NCBI GenBank assembly: GCA_035048485.1
Contig: CM068593.1
Coordinates: 273,001 to 337,000, forward strand
DNA from: Pteria penguin
Taxonomy: Eukaryota; Mollusca; Bivalvia; Pterioida; Pteriidae
Direction: 5' to 3'
Length of the DNA stretch: 64,000 nt
A model generated the notes under the pieces. The model was not told where the DNA came from. It saw only the letters and a list, made by a program, of their open reading frames with translations, and searched no databases. This document shows positions 1 through 11,854 of this stretch, one piece after another. A program made the position numbers and the translations under genes. The number at the start of each line of letters is the position of its first letter. The first letter of the stretch is position 1.

Positions 1-125
1 ATGATGTATCTATATGTTTAGATGTGCATGCCTGTTTCAGATTTAGGCAATGACCTATATTTTACGCGCCAGTGCACCTGTTCGGAAAAATTGAGTAAAA
101 TGTTAAAAAGTTTATTTTTGGTCGG
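1..125. repeat. Copy of the ~155-bp repeat seen at 945-1540
   Basis: The left edge shares blocks such as atgacctatattt, the cagtgcac core and the aaaatttgag-like run with the tandem copies at 945-1540. It is an isolated diverged copy; the short ORF across it is not coding. Confidence 0.6.
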
Positions 126-944
126 AATTGCGTAGCAATTCCAGACCCTAGTCGTTACAATAAGCTGTGGAGAATGCGTGGAACGCAGAAAATACCTCCT
201 CGTGTATAAGTAGTGCGTCAATATTTAGAAAAAGCGTGATTAGATTTACTTTCAGTACTTATAATTCATATTGTACGAGTCAATACAAGATAAGTTTGAT
301 CAGATGGGAAAATAGATGTGCCGTTATTCCATCGATTTAGACGACTTATATTCATGCGCTGGAGGACATGCAGTCTTTCCGAATACTCGACGGAAAGTCC
401 CCAAAAAGTACGATTGACATTATTGTGTAGCTGTGCCGTAATTTAAGAAGTTCACTACTAGTCCGTACTAGTATCCGTTGTATTATAATTAATAAAACTA
501 TCGCTTCTTTTTATAGCAGTGGAATTCGAAGTACTCTACAATCTTCTCGTCACAACGATAAACAAACGTCTCGGTAGTTGTTGATATGTAATGCTACTAA
601 AAATAGCCAGTTATTTATAGATCTCCACGTGTAAACGTGGTTTTCCTCAAATGTACATGTACAGCGGGAGACTGCCCAGATTGTTAATTTCACACTACTG
701 TCAATATCAAAAGTGATGAGAGAATGAGATAACTATATAGTACGAGACGGAGACGTACAGGGATGTACAGGGGCGGGGCCGTTGTTTATATGAAAACGAG
801 CACCTGTGCGCAGACCGTGTTTTTGTCAATACTGATCCTAAACACTACACGCTTGGTGTGTGATCTCTTGGTGGATCACGACTTTATTACCTTTGATGTA
901 CTTGACCATGCAATTCCGACCTTGAGGACTTTCAAGTCCTTTCA
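126..944. other. AT-rich single-copy DNA, no gene seen
   Basis: No splice-flanked open frame or repeat structure stands out. Short ORFs here lack coding character. Confidence 0.5.
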
Positions 945-1540
945 TTTTTTATTTGGACATCTAGGAAGTCCAAACTTCCACATGTGATTAATCTATGTAT
1001 GCAAGATGGATGCTGGTTTTAGATTAAGGTCATGACCTATATTTTCTGCTCCAGTGCACTTGTTAGGAAAAATTTAGCTAAATGTTAAAATGTTTTATTT
1101 TTTCAATTGGACAGCTAGGAAGTCCAAACCTGCACAAATGATGTATCTATGAAAGCAAAGATGGATGCTGATTTCAGATTTAGGTCATGACCTATATTTT
1201 TTGCTTCAGTGCACATGTAAGAAAAATTTGAGCAAAATGTTTAAAAGTTGTTATTTTTTCATTTGAACAGCAAGGAAAATAAAACTTGCGCAAATGCTGT
1301 ATCTTTGTATACATAGAGTAGTTTCTTGTTAGGAAACTTTGAGCACAATGTTAAATGGTTTTATTTTTTATTTGGACAGCTATAAAGTCCAAACTTGCAC
1401 AAATGCTGTATCTTTGTATGTAGAGATGGATTTAAGTTTCAGATCTAAGTCATGACCTATATTTTACGCTTCAGTGCACTTGTTGAGAAGAAAGCAACAT
1501 GTGAAAAAGTTTTATATTTTTTTATTTGGACAACTACCAT
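945..1540 (+). repeat. Old tandem repeat, ~155-bp unit
   Basis: About four diverged copies each start with ggaca.ctaggaagtccaaac and continue through a gtcatgacctatatttt block to an A/T-rich end. Starts fall near 956, 1110, 1263 and 1374; the third copy is shortened. Confidence 0.75.
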
Positions 1541-1654
1541 AGTTCTTCGTTCTGCTATAGGGATTATATTATGTTTTATCAGCAAATATGCTATGAGGTG
1601 AGCTTTGTAATCTTTGATTACTCTATGTTTTTACCGTTAATTAGAATTTCATAT

Positions 1655-2010
1655 TTGACATAAATATTCCTTGGGACATGGATTTCCGGGCAAAGGCCAC
1701 TTAAGGTCATTTCTGCAAGGCCAAGGTCATTCAGCACGTACAGTGTATCTCTAAAATACATGCACATGCATTAGGAGGGGTTTCTTATCTCTTAATCTAT
1801 TCATCAGAATTGTATATTTCACACAAATTTTCCATGGGACAGGAACTATTTGTACAAAGGCCACTCAAGGCTAATTCTGCAAGGTCAAAACCACTCAGCA
1901 CATATCGCTAAAATATTGGGAAAGGCCTTTTTCCAGCATGTCATTAAACGTTAATCAGAATTTTATCATACTTCTCACAATTGTTCCTTGGGACATTAGT
2001 TCCCCTTGGA
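1655..2010 (+). repeat. Old tandem repeat, ~145-bp unit
   Basis: Two full and one partial diverged copies share a ttccttgggacat start, a caaaggccact block, a ctgcaaggyc block and a cactcagcac block. No coding frame. Confidence 0.6.
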
Positions 2011-2098
2011 TCTTAGGAAAGATCTTAATTTCGAGAATTTACCAACACTTCATGATAATTCGACAGACACAATGTATTTTGAGGATCATCCATCAGGA

Positions 2099-2125
2099 TT
2101 AGGGTTAGGGTTAGGGTAAGGGTTA
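2099..2125 (+). repeat. Interstitial telomeric repeat (TTAGGG)n
   Basis: Four TTAGGG-like units, one with an extra A. The flanks show no obvious duplication. Confidence 0.85.
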
Positions 2126-2194
2126 CTGATATTCTTGTTGTTTGCCTGTGCCAATTTCTTACCCGTCCTTGTAACCAGTATATCAGTTCATTCC

Positions 2195-2310
2195 TGCGCT
2201 TGCTAGGAATAGATTTTTACCCGAGTTTGCCAGGAATAGATTATTTTTTACACATGATTATCAGGACTAGATCATGTTTTACCCTTGCCTGCCAGGAATA
2301 GATCATGTCT
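2195..2310 (+). repeat. Short tandem repeat, ~30-bp unit
   Basis: About four imperfect copies of a unit containing gccaggaatagat and ttttacccg. Confidence 0.6.
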
Positions 2311-2633
2311 TGAATGTCTTTTTAAAAACAGCCCACTCAGTCTCTGAGGTCCCTATGATAAACTCACTTCATGTCCCCATCAATGGAAAATTCATATTAC
2401 ATCTCGCTTGTATCGTTAGTAAACTCGTTATAATTCATTTACGCTTGCTTGTTGAACTTTTTGTTGAATCCTGGATGGTTCAGATGTAATGCAGGTCTAG
2501 ATTAAATATTCCAATGATCCTTTGTTGTTCTAAACATAAATCTGTTATCGTCAGACAGTTAAACAAAATCAGAAAACTTGCACAAAAGATTTTACTGGTT
2601 CATCTATGTTTTTCTTTTATTGCTTTCATTAAT

Positions 2634-2745
2634 TTTTCAGTAATATCGCGGCTTGGAAGCAGGAGGTAACCAGCCTGTCAAACATGGCGGCGCAATCCGG
2701 GAATCGAACCCGGATTGTACAAAGTGCACTGCCCCCTTAGATACG
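2634..2745 (-). mobile_element. Truncated tRNA-derived SINE (family A)
   Basis: On the minus strand this carries the box-B-like core ggttcgattcccgg and the body block ggaagcaggaggtaacc of the intact copies at 7292, 14797 and 60726. Both ends are degraded, so no target duplication is visible. Confidence 0.7.
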
Positions 2746-2789
2746 AAAAACATGTGACATGTTATTATCCTGCGACAGGAAAACCTTGT

Positions 2790-4278
2790 GGTCAATGAAA
2801 AACATAATTATGACATGTAAAATATGATGAAGACGGAATGGTATGAAACTTATGTGACAAAAGAAGAACAGGGAAATTGAAAGTCGCGTGACTTGAAAAC
2901 CATATGGCATGAAGACCGTATGAGAGATTAATGTTCAGGGGTTAATGAATACCAGGCGCCCGATACTGATTATTTCGCCGATGAAAGCCATAGTACAGAA
3001 GAGGACTAGCAGATGAAGACCATGTGACACTCTAAGACTACGTACCATAGGAGAAGCGTGTGACACGATGACCATGTGACACGAAGACCATGTGACACGA
3101 TGACCATGTGACACGAAGACCATACGACGGTTGAGGACACTGTGATAGATGAAGATCATGTGACTGTTAAAGACGCTGTGGCGGATGAAGATCATGTGAC
3201 AGTTGAAGAATATGTGATGGATGAATATCATGTGCGAGTTGAAGACTCTGACAGATGAAAATCATGTGACAGTTGAACACTGTGATAGATGAAGATCATG
3301 TGACAGTTGAATACTATGAGCCGGATGAAGATAATGTCACAGATGAAGACTATGTGACGGGTGAAGCTCATGTAAGTGTTAAAGGTCATGTAACAGCAAT
3401 AACAACAACAACAACTACAACAACAACTTTTTGTTCTCATAAATGAATATGAAATTACAGTGTAGAGAAAATATTAATATTTTGATATATACACTGTAGA
3501 TATGTAATAGCAAATGTAACAAATGAAGACCATAGGAGAGGTAAAGTCGTGTGGCAAATTAAAACCAGGTGAAAAAAGGCATTGTGACAAGAAGACAAAC
3601 GTGAAAACCAGATGACAAATGAAGGCGATGTGACAAGAAGACCAACGTGAAAACACGGTGATAAATGAAGGCCATGTGATAAGAAGACCAACGTGAAAAC
3701 CATGTGACATATGAAGGCAATGTAACAAGAAGACTAACGTGAAAACCCGATGACAAATGAGGGTCATGTGACAAGAAGACCGACGTGAAAACACGGTGAT
3801 AAATGAAGGCCATGTGATAAGAAGACCAACGTGTAAACCATGTGACATATGAAGGCAATGTGACAAGAAGACCAACGTGGAAACCATATGACACATGAAG
3901 GCAATGTTACAAGAAGACCAACGTGAAAACCAGGTAACAAATAAAGCCCATGTTACAAGAAGACAAACGTGAAAACAATGTGACATATGAGGGCAATGTA
4001 ACAAGAAAACCAACGTGAAAACCATGTTGTGACATATGAAGGCAATGTGACAAGAAAACCAACGTGAAAACCAGGTAACAAATGAAGGCCATGTGACAAG
4101 AAGACAAACGTGAAAAAATGTGACATATGAGGGCAATGTAACAAGAAGACCAACATGAAAACCATGTGACATATGAAGGCAGTGTAACAAGAAGACCAAC
4201 GTGAAAATGATGTGACATATGAAGGCAACGTGAAACGAAGATCATGTGACATGAAAACCAGGTAACAAATGAAGGCAA
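2790..4278 (-). repeat. Minisatellite, 15-23-bp and 46-bp units
   Basis: To about 3380 the array is short units with gaagaccatgtgaca. From about 3540 it becomes a regular 46-bp unit containing gacaagaagaccaacgtgaa and gtgacatatgaaggc. Minus-strand ORFs of up to 241 codons are an effect of the repetition. A (caa)n run at about 3397-3427 separates the two parts. Confidence 0.85.
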
Positions 4279-4292
4279 TGTTACAAGAAGGT

Positions 4293-4548
4293 TTGATTGA
4301 TTGATTGATTTTTGTTTTACGTCACACCACGAATATTTCACGTATATGGTGACGGCATATGCCTGATACGGTGCATACAAATTTTGACCTTTGCAACGGA
4401 CCCACACGAAGCAGTGAGGGATCTTTAACGTGCCATGCATACCACGACACGAGGCCTCAGTTTTTACTGTCTCATCCGAAAGACATGACACCGGCATGAC
4501 CAGAGCCGTTCAGGAGTCCGACGCGATACCACTAGGCCACGCCGGCTT
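4293..4548 (-). mobile_element. tRNA-derived SINE (family B) inserted in a minisatellite
   Basis: On the minus strand it begins gccggcgtggcctagtggta (box-A-like tRNA head) and passes through a conserved body with ccgtatcaggcatatgc. It ends in gtgacgtaaaac and a short (tcaa)n tail. It is bracketed by tgttacaagaaggt at 4279-4292 and 4549-4562. That sequence is also part of the minisatellite unit, so the duplication is likely but not proven. Confidence 0.85.
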
Positions 4549-4760
4549 TGTTACAAGAAGGTCATGTGACAGTTCGAAAACAGGTAAGTAATGATGGCCA
4601 TGTGACAAGAAGGCCATGCGACTTGAAAACCAGGTAACACATGTAAATCACGTGAAACATAACGACAGTGTGACGTACAAAGACCATTGATAGATGGAGA
4701 CCCCAAAACCGATGAAGACCATTTGACATAACGGCTACGAGACAGAAGAAGACTGTGTTA
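4549..4760 (-). repeat. Continuation of the 46-bp minisatellite after the SINE
   Basis: The same gaaggccatgtgacaag units resume and decay toward 4760. Confidence 0.75.
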
Positions 4761-6589
4761 TAGAGGTCAGAATATTTATTTCATATACTGCCAGACATCT
4801 ACATGTATATGTATTCCTCTTTCTAGTCATATTTATTCGTGTTTATTATTGATATTTTACTTGATTAAAATTAGAATTAAATCCAGTACTTGTGTTTGTA
4901 CTGCCAGTTTGTGTATATTTATCGTTTGACAATTATGTACAGGTCAGTGTGACAACTGGGTGAAACCGTTGTACCGCCCCCCCCCCGCCCCCCGCTTTCA
5001 AAATCCGTCATTGGGCCCAGTGTACGACATATTGCCTCATTCTGCTGGACAGTGGCATCAGTACTAGTGGTTAGCCATCTGCTGGTACCGCGCCATCTGC
5101 AGCAGATCATTGATCAAAGAAGGACAACTCTAAGTAGATTTCTCTTTATTTCAGACATTAATATTTGTAGCAATAGCAATAAGTAATTTTTCTACTTTCC
5201 AAATTAATAAATAATAAATGTTCTCACAAATACAGTAACTTAAAGTATGATTCTGCAAAACCGTTATTGGTCTGACATTTATATAATGCTTTTTGGCATT
5301 TGTACACGTGTAATAATTATTATATGACTATATTCTATGTTAACAAACTTAGACTAAACACATGTAATGAACTTGCAGAATTTCTTCACATTTCGTATTT
5401 CATTTTTTTAATTACCACTATGCTAAAAACAGTGTGATATTAATTGACATAAATAATAATAACAATAATATCGACTCAAACATAACAATGTATGACAGCT
5501 TAGATTAAGTAGAAAGACTGAACCCGCTGTTACCTCATTTATACCTGTATATTTTATAAATCATAAGGTAAGGAGCTTTTACTGAACCTTATATTTAATG
5601 TGGTAATGCAAAATAAAAGAAAGGAGCCTTCTTATGCTGACATAGATGAGATCAATCAAAATATTCAGAATGAACTCAAACTCCATTCCGGAGAATTCTC
5701 GCTGCTTCGCATACGTTTGGCCGAAGTATTTCTGCTTATGTCAGTTGTCAGTAAGGTGTATATAGTTCAAAACTTAAATAAATCTATTGACACATATTTA
5801 CGTATCACGAAAAATAATTCCCGTCTTACGCTGACTGTAAGTAAACACTATTTGCTTTAATACATGGACAACGGTTGAGATTTGATTCCTCCAGCTAGCA
5901 ACACTGTAGCAGTTCATTATCAGAAGTAAGTATGCCTTGAATAGCCTCCTTTATATCGAGTTCATCATACATTTGCCATTGTCAGTTACAGAACTGCATA
6001 CGGATAATATCCACCAATAAGGTCCATTCATATAGAAAACTGTCCAAATGTTCACGGAAGTGACTGATTTTTAGTTCTGAATTTACTTGGAGGTTTTAAT
6101 CCAACCCCGTTCATTTCTCAATATCTCCCGAGGTAAATTTATAAATCAAAACATGACAGAAGGGATACATAAACACTATTGTTTTTTACAGAGACATTAA
6201 ACTATGCCTTTAGATGTATATGGCATAGTCCAACACTTAGGTTTACTTCGCTACTTCTCGAAAATCAGACAATATCGAAAACATAGCGAAATCTAAACAA
6301 GAGTTAGGCATAACGAAGAATGGATGCATTGGCAGAGATATTCGGATAGATGGCGAACGCTAAGTTCAGTCGTGTTTAATAATTTTATGTAACATTTAGT
6401 TTTGATGGTCCATCTTTTTTAAGATTCTTTCCAGATTCGCCGCCCAATGCGGGTATCGGCAATGCTTTCCATTCTTCTTATCTATTGCTCCAAAATAAAC
6501 AATGAATAATAAAGATTCTCCTGAGCGAACAAGTGATGAGATTTGAATACATCTGAACATTTTGATCAGTATAACGTTTTATGTCAAGG
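4761..6589. other. AT-rich single-copy DNA, no supported gene
   Basis: Includes a C-rich run at about 4977-5001. A plus-strand ORF at 5600-5860 has no convincing splice context. A minus-strand stretch at about 6420-6470 is open to a stop but lacks a good acceptor. No tandem repeats. Confidence 0.5.
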
Positions 6590-6700
6590 TCAGTGCACCA
6601 TCGTCTTTGACCTTCCCCATTTCATTTTCATCCAATTGGTGGGTGCTATACATGTGACTGTAAATTCTCTGGAGAAAGGACCTTGATGTCGACTCCGACC
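6590..6700 (-). CDS. Uncharacterised gene, tentative last exon
   Basis: A strong acceptor, ctcttctccttacag, ends at 6701. In the phase required by exon 4 the frame runs 36 codons (GRSRHQGPFSREFTV...) to a TGA at 6592-6590. The peptide is basic and unremarkable. Another frame of the same segment (SESTSRSFLQRIYSH...) is open for a similar length, so the exon may be real but read differently, or further exons may lie to the left. No AATAAA is clearly placed after it. Confidence 0.33.
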   Translation of the reverse strand, partial: GRSRHQGPFSREFTVTCIAPTNWMKMKWGRSKTMVH

Positions 6701-6802
6701 CTGTAAGGAGAAGAGCATTACGTCAACTTTATTATCTATTCTAATTTGATATATATTGTACCTGCACTGATGTCGTTTATGTAACGAACGTCATGCATAA
6801 AC

Positions 6803-6992
6803 ACAGGCGGATTTATTTGCAATCCTAAATGTGGTGGAAAATAACCCTCCCATCTTTTATTTTTATTTGTATTTGTTTATTTTTTTCTTTTTTTTTTTGT
6901 TGGTGAATTTTTCCCACCAAAAAAAAATGGGGGGGGGGGGGGGGGGGATTTGCAACCCCTTAGACACACCTCCTAAATCCGCCAGTGATAAA
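6803..6992. mobile_element. Small inverted-repeat element with poly-G core
   Basis: The left end reads caggcggattta and the right end taaatccgcc, forming short terminal inverted repeats around T-rich DNA and a run of 19 G (6929-6947). Similar 'ggatcc/ggattt plus G-run' fragments recur at 31900, 44058, 58800, 59478 and 61700. The class is inferred; no transposase is present. Confidence 0.5.
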
Positions 6993-7291
6993 GTAGAATT
7001 TGTGATATCATAAAGGAAAACAAAAGGGGTGTAGATTGTAATGGTCACACATTGGGATCTTAGAATACATAATTAGTGTGCTAGACTTACACAACCCACT
7101 AACTCCACTGTATATGTAGTATTCCACAGGGGAGACAGAATAAAATTATTAAGAAATTTCATCACTTGACGTGAATAAATCTATTGCCCTTAAAAATTTG
7201 AGCTATTTACAACTTTCAAGATATTATGATGGTTTCAGCTTCTAGTTCCAATATATTGGCATCATATTGCTACAATCTTCCTAATATATGA

Positions 7292-7452
7292 GGGACAGGC
7301 TTGTTGTAGTGGTTAAGCGCTTTGCTTGCGGTGCCAACGATCCGGGTTCGATTCCCGGATTGCGCCACTACGTTTAAGAGGTTGGTTACCTCCTGCTTCC
7401 ATGTCACGATATTACTGAAAATTTGTTGAAAGCGACATAAAACACCAACCAA
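7292..7452 (+). mobile_element. tRNA-derived SINE (family A), complete
   Basis: The tRNA-like head has gtagtggttaagcgctt (box A) and gggttcgattcccggattg (box B). The body has ggttggttacctcctgcttc and a tail of gcgacataaaacaccaacc. A perfect 12-bp target duplication, cctaatatatga, lies at 7280-7291 and 7453-7464. Confidence 0.93.
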
Positions 7453-7644
7453 CCTAATATATGATGTATGATAGTATGTGGAAGTATGTTAACCCGGATG
7501 TTCCCATGTTTGGTGATCTACAATCAAACCAAGGTCAGATATTGTAGTAAGAACAGGGACACAGAAGCGAATAGGAATGACTTCAGTGAAAGCAGTATGA
7601 GTCCTTAGAAATTAACTTTGCTGCAGTTATGTTTCTAAAGTGAT

Positions 7645-7751
7645 TTTAATGAACATTTAACCCAGAGTGTACATCATAGGGTAAGTTGTTAGTTATATTA
7701 ATGAACATTTAACCCAGAGTGTACATCATAGGGTAAGTTGTTAGTTATATT
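7645..7751 (+). repeat. Recent 53-bp tandem duplication
   Basis: Two nearly identical copies of a segment starting aatgaacatttaacccagag and ending near gttagttatatta. Confidence 0.9.
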
Positions 7752-8060
7752 AACGAAAAGACTCCAATACATATAGTGTTGAGAGACCATGCGAACGTGA
7801 ATCGTGTTCGGCCTGCTATAAAAATTTACATGGACCCGCCTTGTAGCCTTCTCTCGACAAATAATAAAAACAAAATTACAACCAGCTGGAGAAAGCTTAC
7901 AATATCGTAGTATGAACAATCTAGCCCAGAGCGTTACCATGGACAACGATCCTTATGTTTACACTTTAAAAAACGCCTAGAAAAGTATATATATCTTATA
8001 TATTCAATGTAATTATAATATTTTTGAGCAATGTTTCTATTTGAGGATGGGAAATCTTAC

Positions 8061-8217
8061 CTTATTGTCAAAAAGCGGATGTTTTGTGCTACCTAACATC
8101 CAGTGTATACTCTTAACGGATTTTGCCGGAGATTCACACCGGCTGATGGGAGACGGAGACGGCTCCGGGCGCACAGCGTCAATATCCAGCGCCTTATTTC
8201 TAGGGTTGGTTATCATG
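8061..8217 (-). CDS. Uncharacterised Pro/Arg-rich protein, internal exon 4
   Basis: A 157-nt exon has acceptor catgtttcag (ending 8218) and donor gtaaga at 8060. The single frame left open is the one demanded by exon 3: C completes Ser, then 52 codons starting MITNPRNKALDIDAVRPEPS and including SPAKSVKSIHWMLGSTKHPL. The other two frames stop within six codons. It ends on a codon boundary (DNK). Three consecutive exons with matching phases make this a real gene rather than chance ORFs. Confidence 0.75.
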
Positions 8218-8299
8218 CTGAAACATGTAAGAGTTCAAAGTTATTACACTGGCATGAAATTAGAGCAATGGTGCCCTACATCCAAATATTTAAAACATA

Positions 8300-8512
8300 A
8301 ACGGAAAATGTTTAAAACATAAAGGGAATATATTTAAAACATAAAAGGAAAAAGTTTAAAACAAAGGAAAATGTTTAAAATATAAAGGCAAAATATATAA
8401 TCCATAAAAGGAAATATTTAAAACTCAAAAAGGAAAACATATAAAACTCAAAGGGAAAATATTCAAAACATAAAAGGAATATATCTAAAACATAAAGGGA
8501 AAACATTTAAAG
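8300..8512 (+). repeat. Short-unit A-rich tandem repeat
   Basis: About eleven imperfect units near 19 bp, typified by tttaaaacataaaggaaaa. Confidence 0.75.
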
Positions 8513-8612
8513 GTAATCGACAATTAGAGCAGACATCTGAGAGTATATATTTAGTGTATATATATTAGTGATGTGTTATCGTGGTCACCTAATAGATCTG
8601 TCCGCAAGGCAG

Positions 8613-8785
8613 ACGCCGGCGTGGCTTAGTGGTATCGCGTCGGACTCCTGATCGGGAGGCCGGGATTCGTTGCAAAGGTCAAAATTTGTATGCCCCGCAT
8701 TAGGCAGATGCCGTCATCATATACGTGAAATATTCGTAGTGTGACGTAAAACAAAAATCAATCCATCAATCAATCAATCAATCAA
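8613..8785 (+). mobile_element. tRNA-derived SINE (family B), internally deleted
   Basis: The head gccggcgtggcttagtggta leads into the body tail with gccgtcatcatatacgtg and ends gtgacgtaaaac plus (caat)n. A perfect 12-bp target duplication, tccgcaaggcag, lies at 8601-8612 and 8786-8797. Compared with the copies at 4293 and 41963, the middle section is missing. Confidence 0.92.
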
Positions 8786-8924
8786 TCCGCAAGGCAGGAC
8801 TCATACATCTACAAGCAGTACCCGAAGGCAAAGTGATATAACTCCAGTAAAATTTGGTAGTCCGCGTTAAACTTCAAACACTCTCTGTAGATGCTGCTAA
8901 TAAAGATGTGTACCAACTTTCAGT

Positions 8925-8954
8925 CCCTTACCCTAACCCTAACCCTAACCCTTA
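8925..8954 (-). repeat. Interstitial telomeric repeat (CCCTAA)n
   Basis: About four CCCTAA units, with ccctta at both edges. Confidence 0.85.
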
Positions 8955-9324
8955 TACTAAAGGATGTATGCAAGAAGTGCATTAAGAATATGTGTCTACG
9001 GACAGACAGAAAAACAACCGAATTCCAGTATTAGTTAGGAGATGAGTCTTGGGATTTATCATCGCTTTCTACGTAGAATCCGATATTTTGAAATCTCATT
9101 TTGGCAAACTGCAGTCATATACAATGTAAAGAAGGAAAGGAGATCATTGTTCGTGAGATTCCTCAATAAATTTCAGCAGACTTATAACTCCTATAGCTCT
9201 TCTGCTCAAAATATAATTCAGCAAAGTTGCATTACGACACCGAGTGTTTCGGGGATTAGCTTCATTTAAATCTTAATGTGATGTCACGCCGACTTCGACA
9301 ATAACCCTACTATTTTGTTGCTGG

Positions 9325-11632
9325 ATAAAACATAAAGAAAATGTCCCATACATGAAAAATAACCTCTCTAAATACACTCCGGATAATACATGAAGAAAAT
9401 GCTACATACATGAAAAATAATCTCTCTAAATACACTCCGGATAATACATGAAGAAAATGCTACATACATGGGAAATAACCTCTCTAAATACACTCCGGTT
9501 TGCATGAAGAAAATGCTACATACATGAAAAATAACCTCTCTAAATACACTCCGGATAATACATGAAGAAAATGCTACATACATGAAAAATAACCTCTCTA
9601 AATACACTCCGCTTTGCATGAAGAAAATGCTACATACATGAAAAATAACCTCTCTAAATACACTCCGGATAATACATGAAGAAAATGCTACATACATGAA
9701 AAATAATCTCTCTAAATACACTCCGGATAATACATGAAGAAAATGTCACATACATGAAAAATAACCTCTCTAAATACACTCCGGATAATACATGAAGAAA
9801 ATGCTACATACATGGGAAATAACCTCTCTAAATACACTCCGGTTTGCATAAAGAAAATGCTACAAACGTGAAAAATAACCTCTCTTAATACACTCCGGAT
9901 AATACATGAAGAAAATGCTACATACATGGGAAATAACCTCTCTAAATACACTCCGGTTTGCATGAAAAAAATGCTACATACATGAAAAATAACCTCTCTA
10001 AATACACTCCGGATAATACATGAAGAAAATGCTACATACATGAAAAATAACCTCTCTAAATACACTCCGGATAATACATGAAGAAAATGTCACATACATG
10101 AAAAATAACCTCTCTAAATACACTCCGGATAATACATGAAGAAAATGTCACATACATGAAAAATAACCTCTCTAAATACACTCCGGATAATACATGAAGA
10201 AAATGTCACATACATGAAAAATAACCTCTCTAAATACACTCCGGATAATACATGAAGAAAATGCTACATACATGGGAAATAACCTCTCTAAATACACTCC
10301 GGTTTGCATGAAGAAAATGCTACATACATGAAAAATAACCTCTCTAAATACACTCCGGATAATACATGAAGAAAATGCTACATACATGAAAAATAACCTC
10401 TCTAAATACACTCCGCTTTGCATGAAGAAAATGCTACATACATGAAAAATAACCTCTCTAAATACACTCCGGATAATACATGAAGAAAATGCTACATACA
10501 TGAAAAATAATCTCTCTAAATACACTCCGGATAATACATGAAGAAAATGCTACATACATGGGAAATAACCTCTCTAAATACACTCCGGTTTGCATAAAGA
10601 AAATGCTACAAACGTGAAAAATAACCTCTCTTAATACACTCTGGATAATACATGAAGAAAATGCTACATACATGGGAAATAACCTCTCTAAATACACTCC
10701 GGTTTGCATGAAAAAAATGCTACATACATGAAAAATAACCTCTCTAAATACACTCCGGATAATACATGAAGAAAATGCTACATACATGAAAAATAATTTC
10801 TCTAAATACACTCCGGATAATACATGAAAAAAAAGCTACATACATGAAAAATAACCTCTCTAAATACACTCCTATTTGCATGAAGAAAATGCTACATACA
10901 TGGGAAATAACCTCTCTAAATACGCTCCGGTTTGCATGAAGAAAATGCTACATACATGAAAAATAACCTCTCTAAATACACTCCGGATAATACATGAAGA
11001 AAATGCTACATACATGAAAAATAACCTCTCTAAATACACTCCGGATAATACATGAAAAAAAAAGCTACATACATGAAAAATAACCTCTCTAAATACACTC
11101 CGGATAATACATGAAGAAAATGCTACATACATGGGAAATAACCTCTCTAATTAAACACTCTCCGGTTTGCATGAAGAAAATGCTACATACATGAAAAATA
11201 ACCTCTCTAAATACACTCCTGTTTGCATGAAGAAAATGCTACATACATGGGAAATAACCTCTCTAAATACGCTCCGGTTTGCATGAAGAAAATGCTACAT
11301 ACATGAAAAATAACCTCTCTAAATACACTCCGGATAATACATGAAGAAAATGCTACATACATGAAAAATAACCTCTCTAAATACACTCCGGATAATACAT
11401 GAAAAAAAAAGCTACATACATGAAAAATAACCTCTCTAAATACACTCCGGATAATACATGAAGAAAATGCTACATACATGGGAAATAACCTCTCTAATTA
11501 AACACTCTCCGGTTTGCATGAAGAAAATGCTACATACATGAAAAATAACTTTTCTAAATACACTCCGGATAATGCACGAAGAAAATGCCACATACATGAA
11601 AAATAACCTCTGTAAATACACTCACAGCCAGT
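9325..11632 (-). repeat. 58-bp minisatellite array with 347-bp higher-order repeat
   Basis: About 40 units of 56-58 bp each contain aataacctctctaaatacac. They come in two main types, after ccggataatacatgaag or ccggtttgcatgaag. Marker variants repeat together: tacgctccgg at 10921 and 11268, and ttaaacactc at 11151 and 11498, both 347 bp (six units) apart. Several 117-codon minus-strand ORFs are products of the periodicity. The array lies in the intron between exons 3 and 4 of the uncharacterised gene. Confidence 0.95.
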
Positions 11633-11671
11633 AAATATCGTCGTTTCTTTTACATCATGACGTATAAATAC

Positions 11672-11854
11672 CTTTTATAAAACTGGACATCGTCGTAGTC
11701 TTTGGTGGGAGAAGTCCAGTGTATCGGCCGGACAGTAGGAGTAATTGCCGCATTCCGGAACTTGGGCACTGCAAGGTTTATTTGTCGCTCTGTTTGCGCA
11801 TATGTCTGGGGAGGATTAATCATCCGGATTGTCGGACCCAGCTCTCCAGGAATC
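11672..11854 (-). CDS. Uncharacterised Pro/Arg-rich protein, internal exon 3
   Basis: A 183-nt exon has acceptor catttcag (ending 11855) and donor gtattt at 11671. It encodes 60 whole codons including IPGELGPTIRMINPPQTYAQ, LAVPKFRNAAITP and TSPTKDYDDVQFYK. Its first base completes the Arg begun at 12591, and its last two bases (AG) continue to exon 4. Splice phases on both sides agree with the neighbours. The exon sits just left of a 0.8-kb intron and just right of the 58-bp minisatellite array that fills much of the next intron. Confidence 0.8.

Noticed and set aside
3474..4199. 241-codon minus-strand ORF
   Set aside because: Lies wholly in the 46-bp minisatellite; the peptide is a repeat translation with no domain.
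5600..5860. 86-codon plus-strand ORF (DEINQNIQNELKLHSGEF...)
   Set aside because: Looks mildly protein-like, but no acceptor, donor or partner exon was found.
6380..6470. Alternative last exon for the uncharacterised gene (KKNGKHCRYPHWAANLERIL...)
   Set aside because: Open to a stop in a usable phase, but the acceptor is poor; the one at 6701 is clearly better.
7300..7380. tRNA gene candidate
   Set aside because: Box A and box B are present, but the cloverleaf does not close well and the sequence continues into a SINE body with a target duplication. The same applies at 60726, 14797 and 31301.
9368..11621. Series of 117-codon minus-strand ORFs with identical peptides
   Set aside because: Product of paired 58-bp units; no start context, no splice sites, repeated exactly with the DNA.
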